Assembly (NCBI RefSeq): GCF_017562075.2 | Contig: NC_054081.1 | Coordinates: forward strand, 3,179,652-3,243,651 | Length of the DNA stretch: 64,000 nucleotides | Source of the DNA: Anopheles merus | Lineage: Eukaryota > Arthropoda > Insecta > Diptera > Culicidae | Direction: 5' to 3' | Shown: positions 37,566 through 48,829 of the stretch, one piece after another | How positions within the stretch are numbered: position 1 is the first letter of the stretch | How the letters are laid out: the number at the start of each line of letters is the position of its first letter | Translations under genes and position numbers: made by a program | The notes under the pieces: model-generated | The model's database searches: none | Seen by the model: the letters and a program-made list of their open reading frames with translations, nothing else | Told to the model about the DNA's origin: nothing

Positions 37566-37571
37566 AATAAA
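37566..37571 (+). terminator. candidate poly(A) signal of WASp
   Basis: AATAAA, 489 nt after the WASp stop codon. Another AATAAA at 37885-37890 would give a longer 3'UTR. Which is used cannot be decided from sequence. Confidence 0.35.
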
Positions 37572-37577
37572 CACACT

Positions 37578-38495
37578 TTTCTTGTTTTTTTTAACACATC
37601 ATGCATACGTAGGTGCCTATCAAGATTAACAAAAACATTATAATCGCAATGTTTTTTTTGTTGTTGTTTAGCAATGTGCTCCTCGTGCGTTAGGGCGGAA
37701 ATCCAAAAACATTAACGCGTCCAATGCACAGAAAGCTGTTGTACTTTTTTTCCCCTTTCCCAAATGGAACCATTAAAACAGAAACACGCTTGTTATTTAA
37801 CTTTGTCAATGTTATGAGGAAATGATAAACTGATCACGCGATAGCCGGATGTAATTATCGATCATTTGTAATTGCAAATACCTTAATAAAATACTGTTCT
37901 ATTCACATTATCCATCGGCTACAGATGTGTTCTGCATTTATCGTGTGTGTTGATGATCCGAACAGAGCATTACTGTTATTATTTACATAAACTGTTTGTT
38001 TTGTTTTTACTTGCCAATCTAACCTATCTAGCTTATGAGTATAAACTATGACGGCTGGCTGACCACTATGCTGGTGTGTTTTACTGCTCAGGACGCATCG
38101 GCAACACCCAGACTGAGCGTACGATAACAACGCCCGACAAGTTTAAGCAAGTGATATGAGTTCTTTCAGCCCTGCTGCGAGCAACTTCCATCATGAGAAA
38201 AAAATTTCTGCCCCATATTATCTTTGCAGTCGTAGGTCATGGGAGCACCCTGCGAGCTATAAGAATCTAGGAAAACAGAAACAAGTGTACTTTTAAGGTA
38301 GATATCCGCGCCTTTTTGCAACTTCGCCCTAGTCCACTACTCTGGCTATACCAGCTTGTTGAGTTCAACGCGTGCTTTGAACTGTACTACAAGCAAAAAG
38401 CGTCCGGAATGTTCGGAAAAGTGCTGGAAAAATTCTAGCTTGGTGTGGATTCAACTTCCCTGAACAGTGACACAACCCCAATAAATATGTCCACT
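37578..38495. other. WASp 3' flank, no gene seen
   Basis: AT-rich, with short meaningless frames on both strands. Probably the remainder of a long WASp 3'UTR followed by intergenic DNA. Confidence 0.5.
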
Positions 38496-38496
38496 T

Positions 38497-38960
38497 CCTC
38501 GAGGTTTTCGATTCACATTTTGGATAACGTCTCCAACAATTTTGGGTGAGTCGAATTCTTTAACGTTTATCGTGTCATTAATATCCTCAACCACTTAACG
38601 CTGTATTAATAGTGCAGCTCCTTCATCTCTCTCTATCTCGCCGCTGTGGTAGCCGACTGAGATTTCCGTTGCATGTACTGTGGCAAGGTCGAGGTCGCTA
38701 CACCGCTTTGGACGAGCTGAACTCCGCCACCGAGCTTTGCCCTCCTATAATTCCACCCACCACCTCCTACTAAACCCTCCCCTCTCCTTCCAAGGAATAT
38801 TCCCCACCCCCTCCGACTGCCCTCTATCAGGAATTTTTCCCACCTCCTCTAATCAGCCCAACGAGACCTTAGTGCTAGCCACCTCAAGTGCTTCAATAGA
38901 CGCGCCCCTGTAGTACGATTTCTTCCTCGAGTTTTTCGATTCACATTTTGGACAACGTCT
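38497..38960 (+). mobile_element. R1-clade 3'-region copy
   Basis: Inverted, diverged relative of the 373-bp array unit: TTTTCGATTCACATTTTGGA, AACAATTTTGGGTGAGTC, TTGCATGTACTGTGGCAAGG and CTACACCGCTTTGGACGAGC. The segment around 38850-38965 (GAGACCTTAGTGCTAGCC to CGTCTCCAACAA) is repeated at 40088-40203. Confidence 0.7.
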
Positions 38961-39350
38961 CCAACAATCGAAGTGGTTCTGGAAGAGGCGCTAAAGTACC
39001 TTGCCCAATGCGTCGAGTATGCAAAGGGGAGCTGCGGAATGAGCTGCTCTCACGCGCAGGCTTTCCTGTTTCGGCAGCAACACCAGTCGTTGCCTCCTTC
39101 ACTGCGTTGGAAATGTGGCGCGGTTGAGGCAATCCTGGTACAGGACCCGAAAGACCTCTGGAAATATGGTGATCGCCGTCTTCACCGCTACGTTCGGGAT
39201 TCCATCTAACTCCGGCGCCTTGCAGTTAGCTTGCAATGAGACATGACGACACGTAACATGAAATGACGTAAAACGACACGAGGGAACGAGCCCAGGTAGA
39301 TAAAAAAGAGGATAGTGATCACGCCTTCTCGCCAAATAGGGTCCAGTCAA
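38941..39350 (-). pseudogene. R1-clade RT N-terminal fragment, inverted
   Basis: Minus strand reads PELDGIPNVAVKTAITIFPE then VFRVLYQDCLNRATFPTQ and, in another frame, VAAETGKPARESSSFR. This is the RT motif following the APGLDG box in R1-type elements. The same protein block occurs on plus at 43080-43320, so this piece is inverted relative to the larger remnant. Confidence 0.75.
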
Positions 39351-39699
39351 GATTTCCTTGGGTAGGGTCCCGAAGGGAGTACAGGGCTTACGTGGATCGG
39401 GTCTTCTTTGGGAAAATATCGTAAATACATCGCTCGATCTAAAATTCTCCTTGTTGCTATCGGTAGCGCGTTCATTCCTTCCAATGGTGGTACGTCCCTA
39501 TTATGAATCGTCAAAATTCATGTCGAGATACAGTTTGAGGACGAAATGAATAATTGCTTTGCATTTAATGCGTGCATTTGTTCATTCTACACAAATTCCA
39601 TCTGCTTCTTTGACCGGAGAGTGTCAACAAACTGATATATTCCCCCCAGAGGAATATTCCGTGTTGGTTCGACCTCTACGGAAAAATAAAGGGACCCGG

Positions 39700-39860
39700 G
39701 ACCCCTGGACTGTCCATAGTTGGGTTACCATCGGTTGGGTATTTGCAGCCCGAGTGGGGCACTTCGTTTGGTGTTGGTGCCACGGTACATTTGTGCTCAT
39801 AGCTTATGTCCGTTGTGCCGTGCGTTGTCATGTTGCATTTGCAGGGAGATGAAAACTGGA
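39700..39860 (+). mobile_element. R1-clade ORF fragment
   Basis: The stretch CCATAGTTGGGTTACCATCG ... ACTTCGTTTGGTGTTGG ... ATTTGTGCTCATAGC matches the inverted piece at 49980-50120 and partly 41160-41220. Frame is broken. Confidence 0.5.
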
Positions 39861-40087
39861 CGGTGCCAAGCTGATGCTTTGTGAATTACCCTTTCCCATC
39901 ATCCTACTTCTCGTTTTCAGTCCTCCGACTCTCCTAGGGATTTTTCCTACCACCCCTATTAGAATTCCCTCCTACCCACGAAGATTTGTTCTCATCCCGT
40001 CTGCCTCTCCTCCCCAGGGAATTTTTCCCATATCCTCCTCAGGCCCCCTCCTCCATCCAGTTATTCCGTTACTTCTTCTGAGCTATG

Positions 40088-40735
40088 CAACGAGACCTTA
40101 GTGCTAGCCTAGCCACCTCAAGTGCTTCAATAGACGCGCCCCTGTAGTACGATTTCTTCCTCGAGTTTTTCGATTCACATTTTGGACAACGTCTCCAACA
40201 ATTTTGGGTGAGTCGAATTCTTTAACGTTTATCGCCTCATTAATAACCACTTTGAGCTGTATTAAAAGTGCAGCTCCTTCATTTCTTTGCTGTGGTAGCC
40301 GGTCGAGATCACTACACCGTGGGACGGTCGAGGTCGCTACACCGTTTTGGACGAGCTGAACTCCGCCAGCGAGCTTTGCCCTCCGATAATTCCGCCTACC
40401 ATCTCCTCCTATCCCGCCTTCCAACCACTCCATCTCATCCAACTACCTCTCCGAGAAATTTCCCCGCCTCCTACTACCAATCCTCTGAGAACTCCTTCCT
40501 ATTCTCGAGAAATTTTCCCCACGCCGTCTGACTCCCCTCACCAGGAAGATTTCCCTATCTCCTCAGACCCCCTCCCCCTTCACTCGTATCGAAGTCGTCA
40601 ACGCTTATCGCCTCAATAAAGATTATTTTAAGCTGTATTAATAGTGCAGCTCCTCCATATCACTCTATTTCTCCGCTGTGGTAGCCGGTCGAGATTTCCA
40701 ATGCATGTACTGTGGGAAGGTTGAGTTCGCTACAC
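40088..40735 (+). mobile_element. second R1-clade 3'-region copy and duplicated pieces
   Basis: Repeats the 38500-38885 organisation (GAGACCTTAGTGCTAGCC, TTTTGGGTGAGTCGAATTC, CTACACCGTTTTGGACGAGC) and then a third shortened copy at 40610-40735. Together with 27118-29235 and 49000-49345 this shows repeated insertion or amplification of one 3' region. Confidence 0.7.
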
Positions 40736-40739
40736 TGAG

Positions 40740-41190
40740 GTACGAGCTGAGCAGTTCAGCGTGACCCGTCGATACGAGCTCCATCCGGCTGCGTTCGTTC
40801 GCGTCTGGACTGTAAGGTGCACGTTTTCGCGAAACGCGTTTATCACGGAGGTACTGCAGCCTTCATCAGACCAGGTGCGGTGCTACCGCTGTATGGAGAG
40901 AGGCCACACATCGAGAGACTGTTGGGGAATAGAACACTCCCGTAGCTGTTCCCAGTGCGGTGGCCAAAGGTCGCTTCGCTTCGTGGAGAATCGCAGTGAT
41001 AACGCCGTCTTAAGAGGCTGGATCTGGGCTGTGCTGAGGTGGTCTGCCGAAGTACCAGCAAGTCCGCGAGTTTTATCAAAAAGTTGCCGGAGGATGTCAG
41101 CGCGCCGATATTCCCTCAGTGGAATATCCCGTGTCGGATCCCGACTCCTCCTACTAAACCAAGAGGGACCCCTGGACTCACCATGATAGT
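40740..41190 (+). pseudogene. R1-clade ORF1 (gag-like) remnant with zinc knuckle
   Basis: Frame includes VRCYRCMERGHTSRDC (CX2CX4HX4C, about 40876-40923), the first CCHC knuckle of R1-type gag proteins, followed by a partial second knuckle (CSQCGG). A nearby frame carries KLPEDVSAPIFPQW. There is no intact start or full-length ORF. Confidence 0.75.
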
Positions 41191-41342
41191 TGGGCTACCA
41201 TCGGTCGATGTCCAGGGGTTGTTAGTGTCACGGTGCAAGGTATGCGACGGCAGATTGGTGTCAAACCAGTTAGCTAGCTGGGTGGCCTACTTATCGAGGA
41301 AGCTACACGAGTGCACAAGCGAATACGCTCATTGAATCGTAC

Positions 41343-41640
41343 GTGTTGTGGACAGACGTGCCGAGTCCTGGATTTGCCGCAGCAGTTGCGTTGCTGCTGG
41401 TCGACATCCAGGGATCGACAGTGCGCCCACGCACACTACAAGGCACACAATAGCGAGGTGTGCTAAGTGTGTGCAGAGCGCACCTGAGACAGTGTGTAAC
41501 AGGCTACCGGCCGAGCAGGGCTCTCAATATGGCTCATGATGCGCGCGGCCCAAGTTTTTATCTGTATTGTTGTTTGTGTATTATGTATTATGTGTTCGTT
41601 TGAATAAGTGTGTATAATACTTCAACACATAAACCTACGG
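41343..41640 (+). repeat. LTR-like repeat, plus copy
   Basis: Starts TGTTGTGGACAGACGTGCCG; its first 210 bp match 30905-31136 in inverted orientation. An AT-rich tail follows to about 41630, then a frame (41788-41970) ending KFEHRLKASIAPKDSKHYIK that does not show a family I can name. It interrupts the R1-clade gag and RT parts. Confidence 0.5.
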
Positions 41641-42199
41641 AGACGCGCGATTTTGCCAAAGCATCGGAGCGCCAGCGGACAAATTTGCAGCGGGACCGTT
41701 GAAAAATCGGGAAAACTCGCCGCAAAGTGTGTCGCAGCAACAGTAACCTTGCGTGACGCTTACCTCACGTGAGCCCAAAGGTCTGAAATGATCGAAGAGT
41801 CGCCCAGCAAAGGCGAGTGTCTCGGTAGGGCCTTTAGTGAGCAGATGCGCAAGACCATTAGCGAGAAGCCCGCCTCTTGCCTTCACCTCACCAAATTCGA
41901 GCACCGCCTGAAAGCATCAATCGCTCCCAAGGACAGCAAACATTACATAAAGCGAGCAAACATTACATAACTACAGACCATCGTTATGTGATATTCACCG
42001 AAAGCCCAACAATGTCGCCGACTATCGGTTGGCACCATCAGTAGTCTTTTAGTATTGTTGCTAAAAGGGCCTTTTCACCGCAAGCCACATTGGCAGCCGA
42101 GTCTCGATGCTGTCCGCCAGCTGACAGCATTCGAAGTCGAACGGCCGTAAAGGGCACTGCACGTGCACTCTCCGCGTGAGGTTTTCTCTCGTCAGTTGA

Positions 42200-43800
42200 C
42201 AGTGTGCAGGTGCACACTGTCCTCCCCATGGACGTAGACCGGTAGCATCAGCAGCAGCGCCAACGGCAGCAACAACAACAGCTGCAGGCCTGATCTCATC
42301 GTTGTTTCACCTAGTGAGGGTCAACCCTGGGATGGCCTCTACGATCTAGTGCGTAAGACCATCCGTTTGGATCAGCAGTACAGTGACATACGCGAGGGCA
42401 CATCCTACAGGGACGTCGCACTCACTCGGCCAATGAGCATGCTCGAGACAGTGTGAAAAATCATCGGTGACAAAGGTGTGAGTCGCCTTCTTACGCAGGT
42501 GAGTCAACTAGGACTGCACGTGATCAATCGCGGCTGGGACGATACGTTCGACAGCAACGGTGTGGCCTCTCCAAACATTGTTGACCTGCCATTGCGTGCC
42601 CGTCGATTGCTCGCCCTTAGCACCTGTACGCCGCGAATTTCGTTCAACGCGCTACGAGTCACGGGGTCAGGAAGGTATGATCGCGACTATGCTCAAAGTC
42701 TACGACGAGACACTTGCATCAGGACTCGCATCGGGACACCTTCTGGTGGTCTCCCTTCCTGCGAGGAAAATCTGCGAGGTCGCTCGCATGATCGTATGCT
42801 GCTGGCGATTGACCTGGAAGAGCGCAGCGTAGCGGAGCTCAGTTGCGCGATTCGAGCCGGCATCCGGAACATGTTCCAGGTGCTGATAGACATTGCGGAA
42901 GAGAATGCGTTCGGGGCAGGATATCGTGTCGTCATGTCTCGGCTCCGTGGAAGTCGGAAACCGCCAGAGACGATATCCTCGCACGTATTGTATCCGACCT
43001 CTTCCCTGAGCATCCGTCCTACGACTGGTCGCAGCTAAGCAACGGGGGAAGTGATGTGGGAGCAACAGCAGCGAACGGGTTTGAGCCGGTAACGGACGAC
43101 CAGCTGCTGCACATCGCGAACCAGACCTCTAACCACAAGGTGCCGCGGTTAGATGGAATCGCGAATGCAGCGGTGAAGACGGCGATCACCATGTTCTCGG
43201 GCGTCTTTCAAGTACCAGGATCATCTCAGCCGTGCCACATTTCCAGCGCAGTAGAAGAGGCAACGACTGGTGTTACTGGCGAAACAGGGAAAGCCTCCGG
43301 GTGAGAGCAGCTCGTTCCGATCCCTTTACACGCTCGACGCATTGGGCAAGGTACTTGAGCGCCTCATGCTGAACCAGCTCTCAATGCAGCGCGTTGTTGA
43401 GGCCGGCAGTGTCGCCATGTCGTTTGGGGTTAACGGTTTTTGCATGTAGGCGCGTTGGAGGCCGTGAAGACCGTGTTCAACACGGCCAGCTGGCAATCTA
43501 TTGCCCTGCAAGCATAGGGATTCCCGATCGACCTCCAACGAATGCTTGGGAACTATTTCGAAGTCCGCTTGTTGTTTTTTCGATACAAGCGATTTTGGGC
43601 CCCCTACCCTGTGGAATATTATGTACGACGAGGTGCTGTATGTTCCGCTATCTCCCGGCGTCTCGGAATCATCGGGTAAGCGGATGAGCTGGCGCTGCTG
43701 GTCCCAGGTATCACCACTGATGTGGTGTACGCAACAACAGAAGAAGCCGTGGACCCTTCCAAATCATCCACGCTATCCACACTTCCAACCTTACCACCCA
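42200..43800 (+). pseudogene. R1-clade ORF2 remnant, RT domain
   Basis: Plus-strand blocks in shifting frames: AFGAGYRVVMSRLRGSRKPP (about 42905-42965); FEPVTDDQLLHIANQTSNHK then VPRLDGIANAAVKTAITMF (about 43080-43200); and LWNIMYDEVLYVPLSPGV (about 43610-43670). The catalytic box follows as a stop plus ADELALLVPG (about 43675), then VVYATTEEAVD. Multiple stops and frameshifts; inactive. Confidence 0.8.
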
Positions 43801-44044
43801 TCCCATCTGTCGTGATTTATGGTTCTTTGAGATATTTTTCTTATATAGAATTTAAGGTCCTTCTTTTAATTATAATTAGCACGCTCTTTCCTTTACGTCC
43901 GTCTTTAACTTCCCTAAACCCAACCCTTCCAAACCAACCTTATCTTACCCACACTCCCATCCCACCCAACATAATCTACGATCTTCACATCTCGAGCTAT
44001 CGACGAAGAAGTGACGTAGAAGTGCGGTCATCCATGAGTATCCG

Positions 44045-44960
44045 ATGCCTGGGTAGACAACAGCTGCACGACCACCTTTAATGGTCTGGCCACGTCACAA
44101 ATGTCACGGAGAAGGCATCGCGTGTGGTGGCAGCGGTAACGCGCCTGATGCAAAATTTCGGCGACCCGAGGATGGTGTAGTGACGGCTTTTAGCGTACGT
44201 GGTAGAATCGACGCTGCTCCCATTTGGTCCGAGGAGAATCAGGGCGAGGGAGCGGCTGTTGAACCTCTCGGTTCGTCAAAACAAATGTCCATCAGGAAAC
44301 ACAGAACCAATGCCTATCAGGCAACACTTTGTGTATCACACAACTGGAAACAGATCGTGAATAGAGTTCATTCCTTGTTATTGCGTACAATCATTCACAG
44401 GTCTTTTCATTTGGTTCACTGTTCCCTCGTTATTCCACCTTCTGTCCTTCTACTTTGAATAGTGTCGGCGGCTACTGTTGAAAGTCTAGCGGAAATCCGT
44501 CATCAGGGTGTGGCACGGGCATTCCGTACCGTCAGTTATGAGGCGGCCACCCCTGCTCGCTGGACTTGTCTCGATCTGCCATCTTGTCAACGAAGTAGCC
44601 CGGGTGCACCAACGACTCAACGCGCCAAGACCGTGCTGCCACGAGGGAGGACATCCGGACCATGGAGCATCAGACCGCTATCGTCTGCTAACAGGAGGAA
44701 CGGAACGCTGACGCCCTTCACAGCGTGTGTCGGCTTGCGTGGTGTTGGACACACCGGGTGCTTCCATCAGTCGGCGACTGGCAGTCATGACTTTCTATCT
44801 GGCACAGGTTTTGTCAGGAAACGGTTTTTTCCGCGATCGCGACCCAGGTCGGATGTGATTTACGACGTCCCTGGACTGTCAGTCGTGCTGGGGTGTCCCG
44901 GAGACCGCCGAACGTTAAGGATTGCTGAAGTCCAGAGGTCAGAGCACACAGCTGCTCACA
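44045..44960 (+). pseudogene. R1-clade ORF2 C-terminus remnant
   Basis: About 44060-44180 reads WSGHVTNVTEKASRVVAAV then TRLMQNFG, the RT thumb of R1 elements. About 44745-44950 reads, across frames, WTHRVLPSVGDWQS, FCQETVF and an ETAEHV-like piece, which corresponds to the Cys/His-bearing C-terminal region of the clade. It continues the element from 42200. Confidence 0.7.
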
Positions 44961-45576
44961 ATACTATCGGCTGTCCGACCGGCTGTCCGATAGGCTGTCC
45001 GATCGGCTGTTCCACACACTCTAACGTGCGGTGCTTACGGATGCGCCGAAGTGTGCGTGCGCACACTCTCATCTTACCTGAGTCTCCACCGGTGAAAGGA
45101 CGACTGTAGAGGTGTGCCAAATGAACCAGAACCGCACGGTTCATTCAGTTTACGTAAAAAAAATAATGAACCGGTTCAAAAGAAAAGAAGGCTATAATTT
45201 TTTGCATATATCTAAATAAAAAATCAAGAAACTGAGTGTAAACATTAATGATCATTTTTAAATAATGAACAGAAAAACCATCCAACGTTCGCAAATTTAG
45301 AGTAAAACCAAGAAATGGCCGATTTTAAACTGTTTGTGGGAATCGCTTTCTAGTGCCAAATGATAGATTGTTAACATTGATTTGCTTTTCATGCAATGAG
45401 ACCAACGGATTGATCTATAGTTCTACCTATTTGCGAATAGTGTACCGATTCACAGATTTTACATGTGCGGCTGTTTGAAAAAAAAAAAACGAAAGAACCG
45501 AAATCACGTTGACGTTCAGTTCAATGAACGACTCGGTGCATCGAAAAAAATTCTCCTATGCAGCGATGATCTCGAC
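44960..45576. other. spacer before the duplicated segment
   Basis: GGCTGTCCGA repeated four times at 44969-45012, then AT-rich DNA with several TGAACC / GGTTCA words in both orientations (45120-45175, 45510-45530). Those words may be the ends of a hAT-like MITE; no target duplication confirmed. No gene seen. Confidence 0.4.
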
Positions 45577-46238
45577 GTTCGCTTCGGCGCCGTGTGATCC
45601 GCTCCAAACCTTGCTCGCATTGGTTCTCAAAACCCGTAACCCTCCCCCCCCCCCCCGCCTCCCTCTCCATCTTGCAAAACAGGCAAAACAGGCAGGATCG
45701 AAGATGGGTATAACAACCATAAGGATGCTACAAGCGGAGGAGTGGGGGAGTTCTGGCACCGAGACAACGGGAAGGATCATAAAAAAGAAACATAAATGGT
45801 ACAATCGAAAGCCAAGCCGGTTGCTGCCGCAAATCAAAAAGGGTGCAAGCAAAAGGAAAAACGCAAAGCGGCTGGATTGAAGAATTCCTCAATGCTATGG
45901 ATGCTGATGTTGTGCTGCAAGTGAAATATTAAATTTAAAATAATAGTTTAAATCCATAGCAGGATAGGCAACCCTACGTATGGGGACACGGTCCATTCGG
46001 GGCTTGAATTCATGGCGAAGGGCATGATGTTAAGTCGTTCGAGTTGACTATACCATGGAGATCGGACCTCGTATTATGTATAGTCGAACCTTGTTATGTA
46101 TAACCAAAACTTAAAAAAAAAATTCAACGTAAATTTCATGTTTGTTCAATAACTATTTTTTATCGTCCATGATGTATGACTGTATGTTATATAGATTTAA
46201 TGCACAATAGTTAAACCTTAATCTACTTAGCCTGGCTA

Positions 46239-47249
46239 CTAGTTATGATTATATGAATCCGCTGATAGAGCGAGTAGTTCTGCAATAAAAAGCAGTTCAA
46301 TTATGTCGTTTTTGGCCTTATTACGCTGCAAAGGTGGCAATTTTCGCAGCACCGACGCCATAAACATGGAAAGTAGTAACTCATGTTCATCACAATTAAT
46401 GGTGATTCTTGCATGCCCCGTGTTTGTGCTGGGTTCCGGCGGCAGTTCTGGCTGGTTGGCGTAGGGTTCGCTGGCCCCGCTGGGTCCCGGCGGCAGTTCT
46501 GGCTGGTTAGCTGAGGGTTCGCTGGGTCCCGGCGGCAGTTCTGGCTGGTTGGCGTAGGGTTCGCTGGGTCCCGGCGGCAGTTCTGGCTGGTTAGCTGAGG
46601 GTTCGCTGGTCCTGCTGGGTCCCGGCGGCAGTTCTGGCTGGTTGGCGTGGGGTTCGCTGGGTCCCGGCGGCAGTTCTGACTGGTTAGCTGAAGGTTCGCT
46701 GGTTACGCTGGGTCCCGGCGGCAGTTCTGGCTGGTTAGCTGAGGGTTTGCTGGCCCCGCTGGGTCCCGGCGGCAGTTCTGGCTGGTTGGCGTAGGGTTCG
46801 CTGGGTCCCGGCGGCAGTTCTGACTGGTTAGCTGAAGGTTCGCTGGTTTCGCTGGGTCCCGGCGGCAGTTCTGCCTGGTTAGCTGAGAGTTCGCTGGGTC
46901 CCGGCGGCAGTTCTGGCTGGTTAGCTGAGTGTTCAGAGTTTACGCTGGGTCCCGGATCCATGCCCGGTGCCGTGGAGTCATGCAGTATGGTGGTCCCATT
47001 GTTCGCCAAATAGTTTTTAAATAGCTCCTTTCGGGCTATGTACTGCTTCTGACATTCAGCGACTGTGTGTGAAGAATGCAGCATGTGTAAAAACCAAAAA
47101 ACAAAACCATAAAATTCAATGGGCTTACCGCTCTGCTTTAGTTGCTTCGAGACGAGTTTCCATGATTTGTCCACTTCTGCTGGATCAAAGGAACTATTTT
47201 TATCATATAAGCACCGATATTTGCAGATTTCTTTGATCCATTTAGCCAT
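46239..47249 (-). CDS. MADF-BESS protein with ELPPGPS repeats, copy 1 (two exons)
   Basis: MADF-BESS proteins are insect DNA-binding regulators: MADF is a Myb/SANT-like helical domain, BESS a protein-interaction motif. Exons 47249-47129 and 47062-46239 flank a 66-bp intron (GTAAGC ... CACACAG) and give 314 aa. Unspliced, the frame also stays open, but the intron translates as hydrophobic filler splitting the MADF domain; splicing restores KQLKQSVAECQKQYIARKEL, as MADF expects. MADF about 1-65 (IKEICKYRCLYDKNSSFDP); then eleven 14- or 17-residue units ending ELPPGPS; then BESS (ELLLSMFMASVLRKLPPLQR ...). The start is the first ATG, directly before the domain. The specific gene is not recognised. 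A nearly identical neighbour lies about 4.9 kb to the right. Confidence 0.85.
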   Translation of the reverse strand: MAKWIKEICKYRCLYDKNSSFDPAEVDKSWKLVSKQLKQSGKPIEFYGFVFWFLHMLHSSHTVAECQKQYIARKELFKNYLANNGTTILHDSTAPGMDPGPSVNSEHSANQPELPPGPSELSANQAELPPGPSETSEPSANQSELPPGPSEPYANQPELPPGPSGASKPSANQPELPPGPSVTSEPSANQSELPPGPSEPHANQPELPPGPSRTSEPSANQPELPPGPSEPYANQPELPPGPSEPSANQPELPPGPSGASEPYANQPELPPEPSTNTGHARITINCDEHELLLSMFMASVLRKLPPLQRNKAKNDIIELLFIAELLALSADSYNHN

Positions 47250-47867
47250 TATTGTGTATTGTGTGGTAGATAAATGAGTGTGTACTGTTCGTTTGATTTG
47301 AAACTCTCAAATGAATGGCTTTTTTTTAGTATGCTGAAGGGCAGTAAGGTATATACAAATGGGATTATGAGAGCTGGGCTGCGCTCGGCCAGTTATCGAA
47401 CGAGAAATACTTTTATTTTATTTCGATGAATACAAGAAAATAACTGTATTACACAGTGCACATACAGTTTAACAATATATTAACACTTATACGAGTCACA
47501 ATAACGCTTTTAAAAACCCTATCCGTACGCACGCACCTAACTGTTTTGATCACCAGGCTTGAAGTGTGGCTCTTCGCTTCTTCGGGACGTCGTTCCGGCC
47601 TCGTGTCCCACGACACGATCGCGATGGCCCCGCCGAGCTCTTTGCGAGCATCAACATGCCGGCCACGAGTCTGCTCACGCCCGAATGCAGAGCCGATGGC
47701 ATACGATTCTATCTTCACCATTAACAGGAGAGGGACAGAGCTTATACCCCGAACGTACCCGAAAGGTATGCATGCTTCACTCATCAGGACCCGACAGCGG
47801 CATACGGCAGGTAAGCAGTACAAATGCTGCTTCCCCCTTACGCATACATGTTTAACGAACACAACTA

Positions 47868-48215
47868 CAGGCGGTCCCCGAGATACACGGTTGATAGGGA
47901 CCGAAAACGGCCGCAAAAAAACCGCGTATCTCGAATTTCCGCGTAAGTCGAATCTCGTGATTTCTAGCCAAAATATCACTAATTTTCGTGTAAATTTGCA
48001 ACTAGGGGGTGGTTTAAGCCACTTGATCAATTATTTGATATGATTCTGAACGAAATAACTGTTTCAAACCTTTTGAAATAGATTTAATATCCGATCAAAA
48101 CAGAAATTATTTGGCATTTTACAATAGATGTGTCAAATCAGTACAATTTGCTCAAAGAACTATCAAACTTAGGAAACCGCGTATAAGAGGTACCGTGTAT
48201 CTCGGGGACCGCCTG
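47868..48215. mobile_element. TA-flanked MITE with GGCGGTCCCCGAGATACACG ends, copy 1
   Basis: 348 bp between TA dinucleotides (47866-47867, 48216-48217). The ends are inverted repeats of about 23 bp: the left begins CAGGCGGTCCCCGAGATACA and the right is its reverse complement. The TA target fits Tc1/mariner-type mobilisation. It sits about 620-970 bp upstream of the MADF-BESS start and has no transposase. Confidence 0.85.
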
Positions 48216-48829
48216 TATTCGGATTAGCTCGGTAAAAGTCGGATGGGTGCCAGAACGCAAAGGCGCAGACTTTTACATGATTTTGTATGTCTTCGGGTGT
48301 TTTCCCAATTGACATTTTCGAGCACATTCCCTTACACTGGAGCCTTATACTTCCCTTAAACTGCACCAGTCCTTTAAAATCAACAGTGATGCGGCTTTTT
48401 AGGAAATAGTTGGTCATGTGCCCATTTTATACTTAAATAATACCAGTTTTTGATAGAATAACATCACACAAAATTAACTTTTCTTTTTCCTGAAAAACCA
48501 TAGCTACGAATGTAAAAAGAGCTCGGCGGCATCGCCCATCGATAGAGAAACGCCTATTTTACGAACACACCAAGTCTTAGCGCTTGCAACACACTTTATC
48601 ACACACATATTCACAATTTCAACAACGAACGTAGCTCAGTTCGGCTGTAGCTCAATATACCGAAATAGGCACGAACTGTCAACGCGGCTTCTCCGTACGA
48701 GTCGGCACGTGGATTCGCTTTGCGTCAGCCGATTTGCTTCCATTCGCTGAAGCTTAATGATGGGATTCGACGCCTGCGCTAAGCTATACCGCCCCGGTTC
48801 GCATCAGTTGCAGGATCCATCCTTCGTCA

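Larger units (their letters stand above)
45577..48685. repeat. 3.1-kb duplicated segment, copy 1
   Basis: From GTTCGCTTCGGCGCCGTG to CGAACTGTCAACGC, near identical to 50513-53539 in the same orientation. It contains a C-run of variable length (45643-45657), an inverted SINE fragment (45958-46065), the MADF-BESS gene, its upstream region and a MITE. No terminal inverted repeats and no target duplication at the edges, so it looks like a segmental duplication rather than a transposon. Confidence 0.85.

Noticed and set aside
45509..45880. 123-codon plus-strand frame at the start of the duplicated segment
   Set aside because: It begins outside the duplication and depends on the length of a C-run that differs between copies; no domain.
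46000..46070. tRNA-like word GGGGCTTGAATTCATGG
   Set aside because: It is the inverted B-box region of a SINE fragment, not a tRNA gene; no cloverleaf can be drawn.
47449..48043. About 195-codon frames on both strands upstream of MADF-BESS copy 1
   Set aside because: They run into the MITE at 47868, and conservation between the two segments is explained by the recent duplication. Copy 2 shortens both frames.
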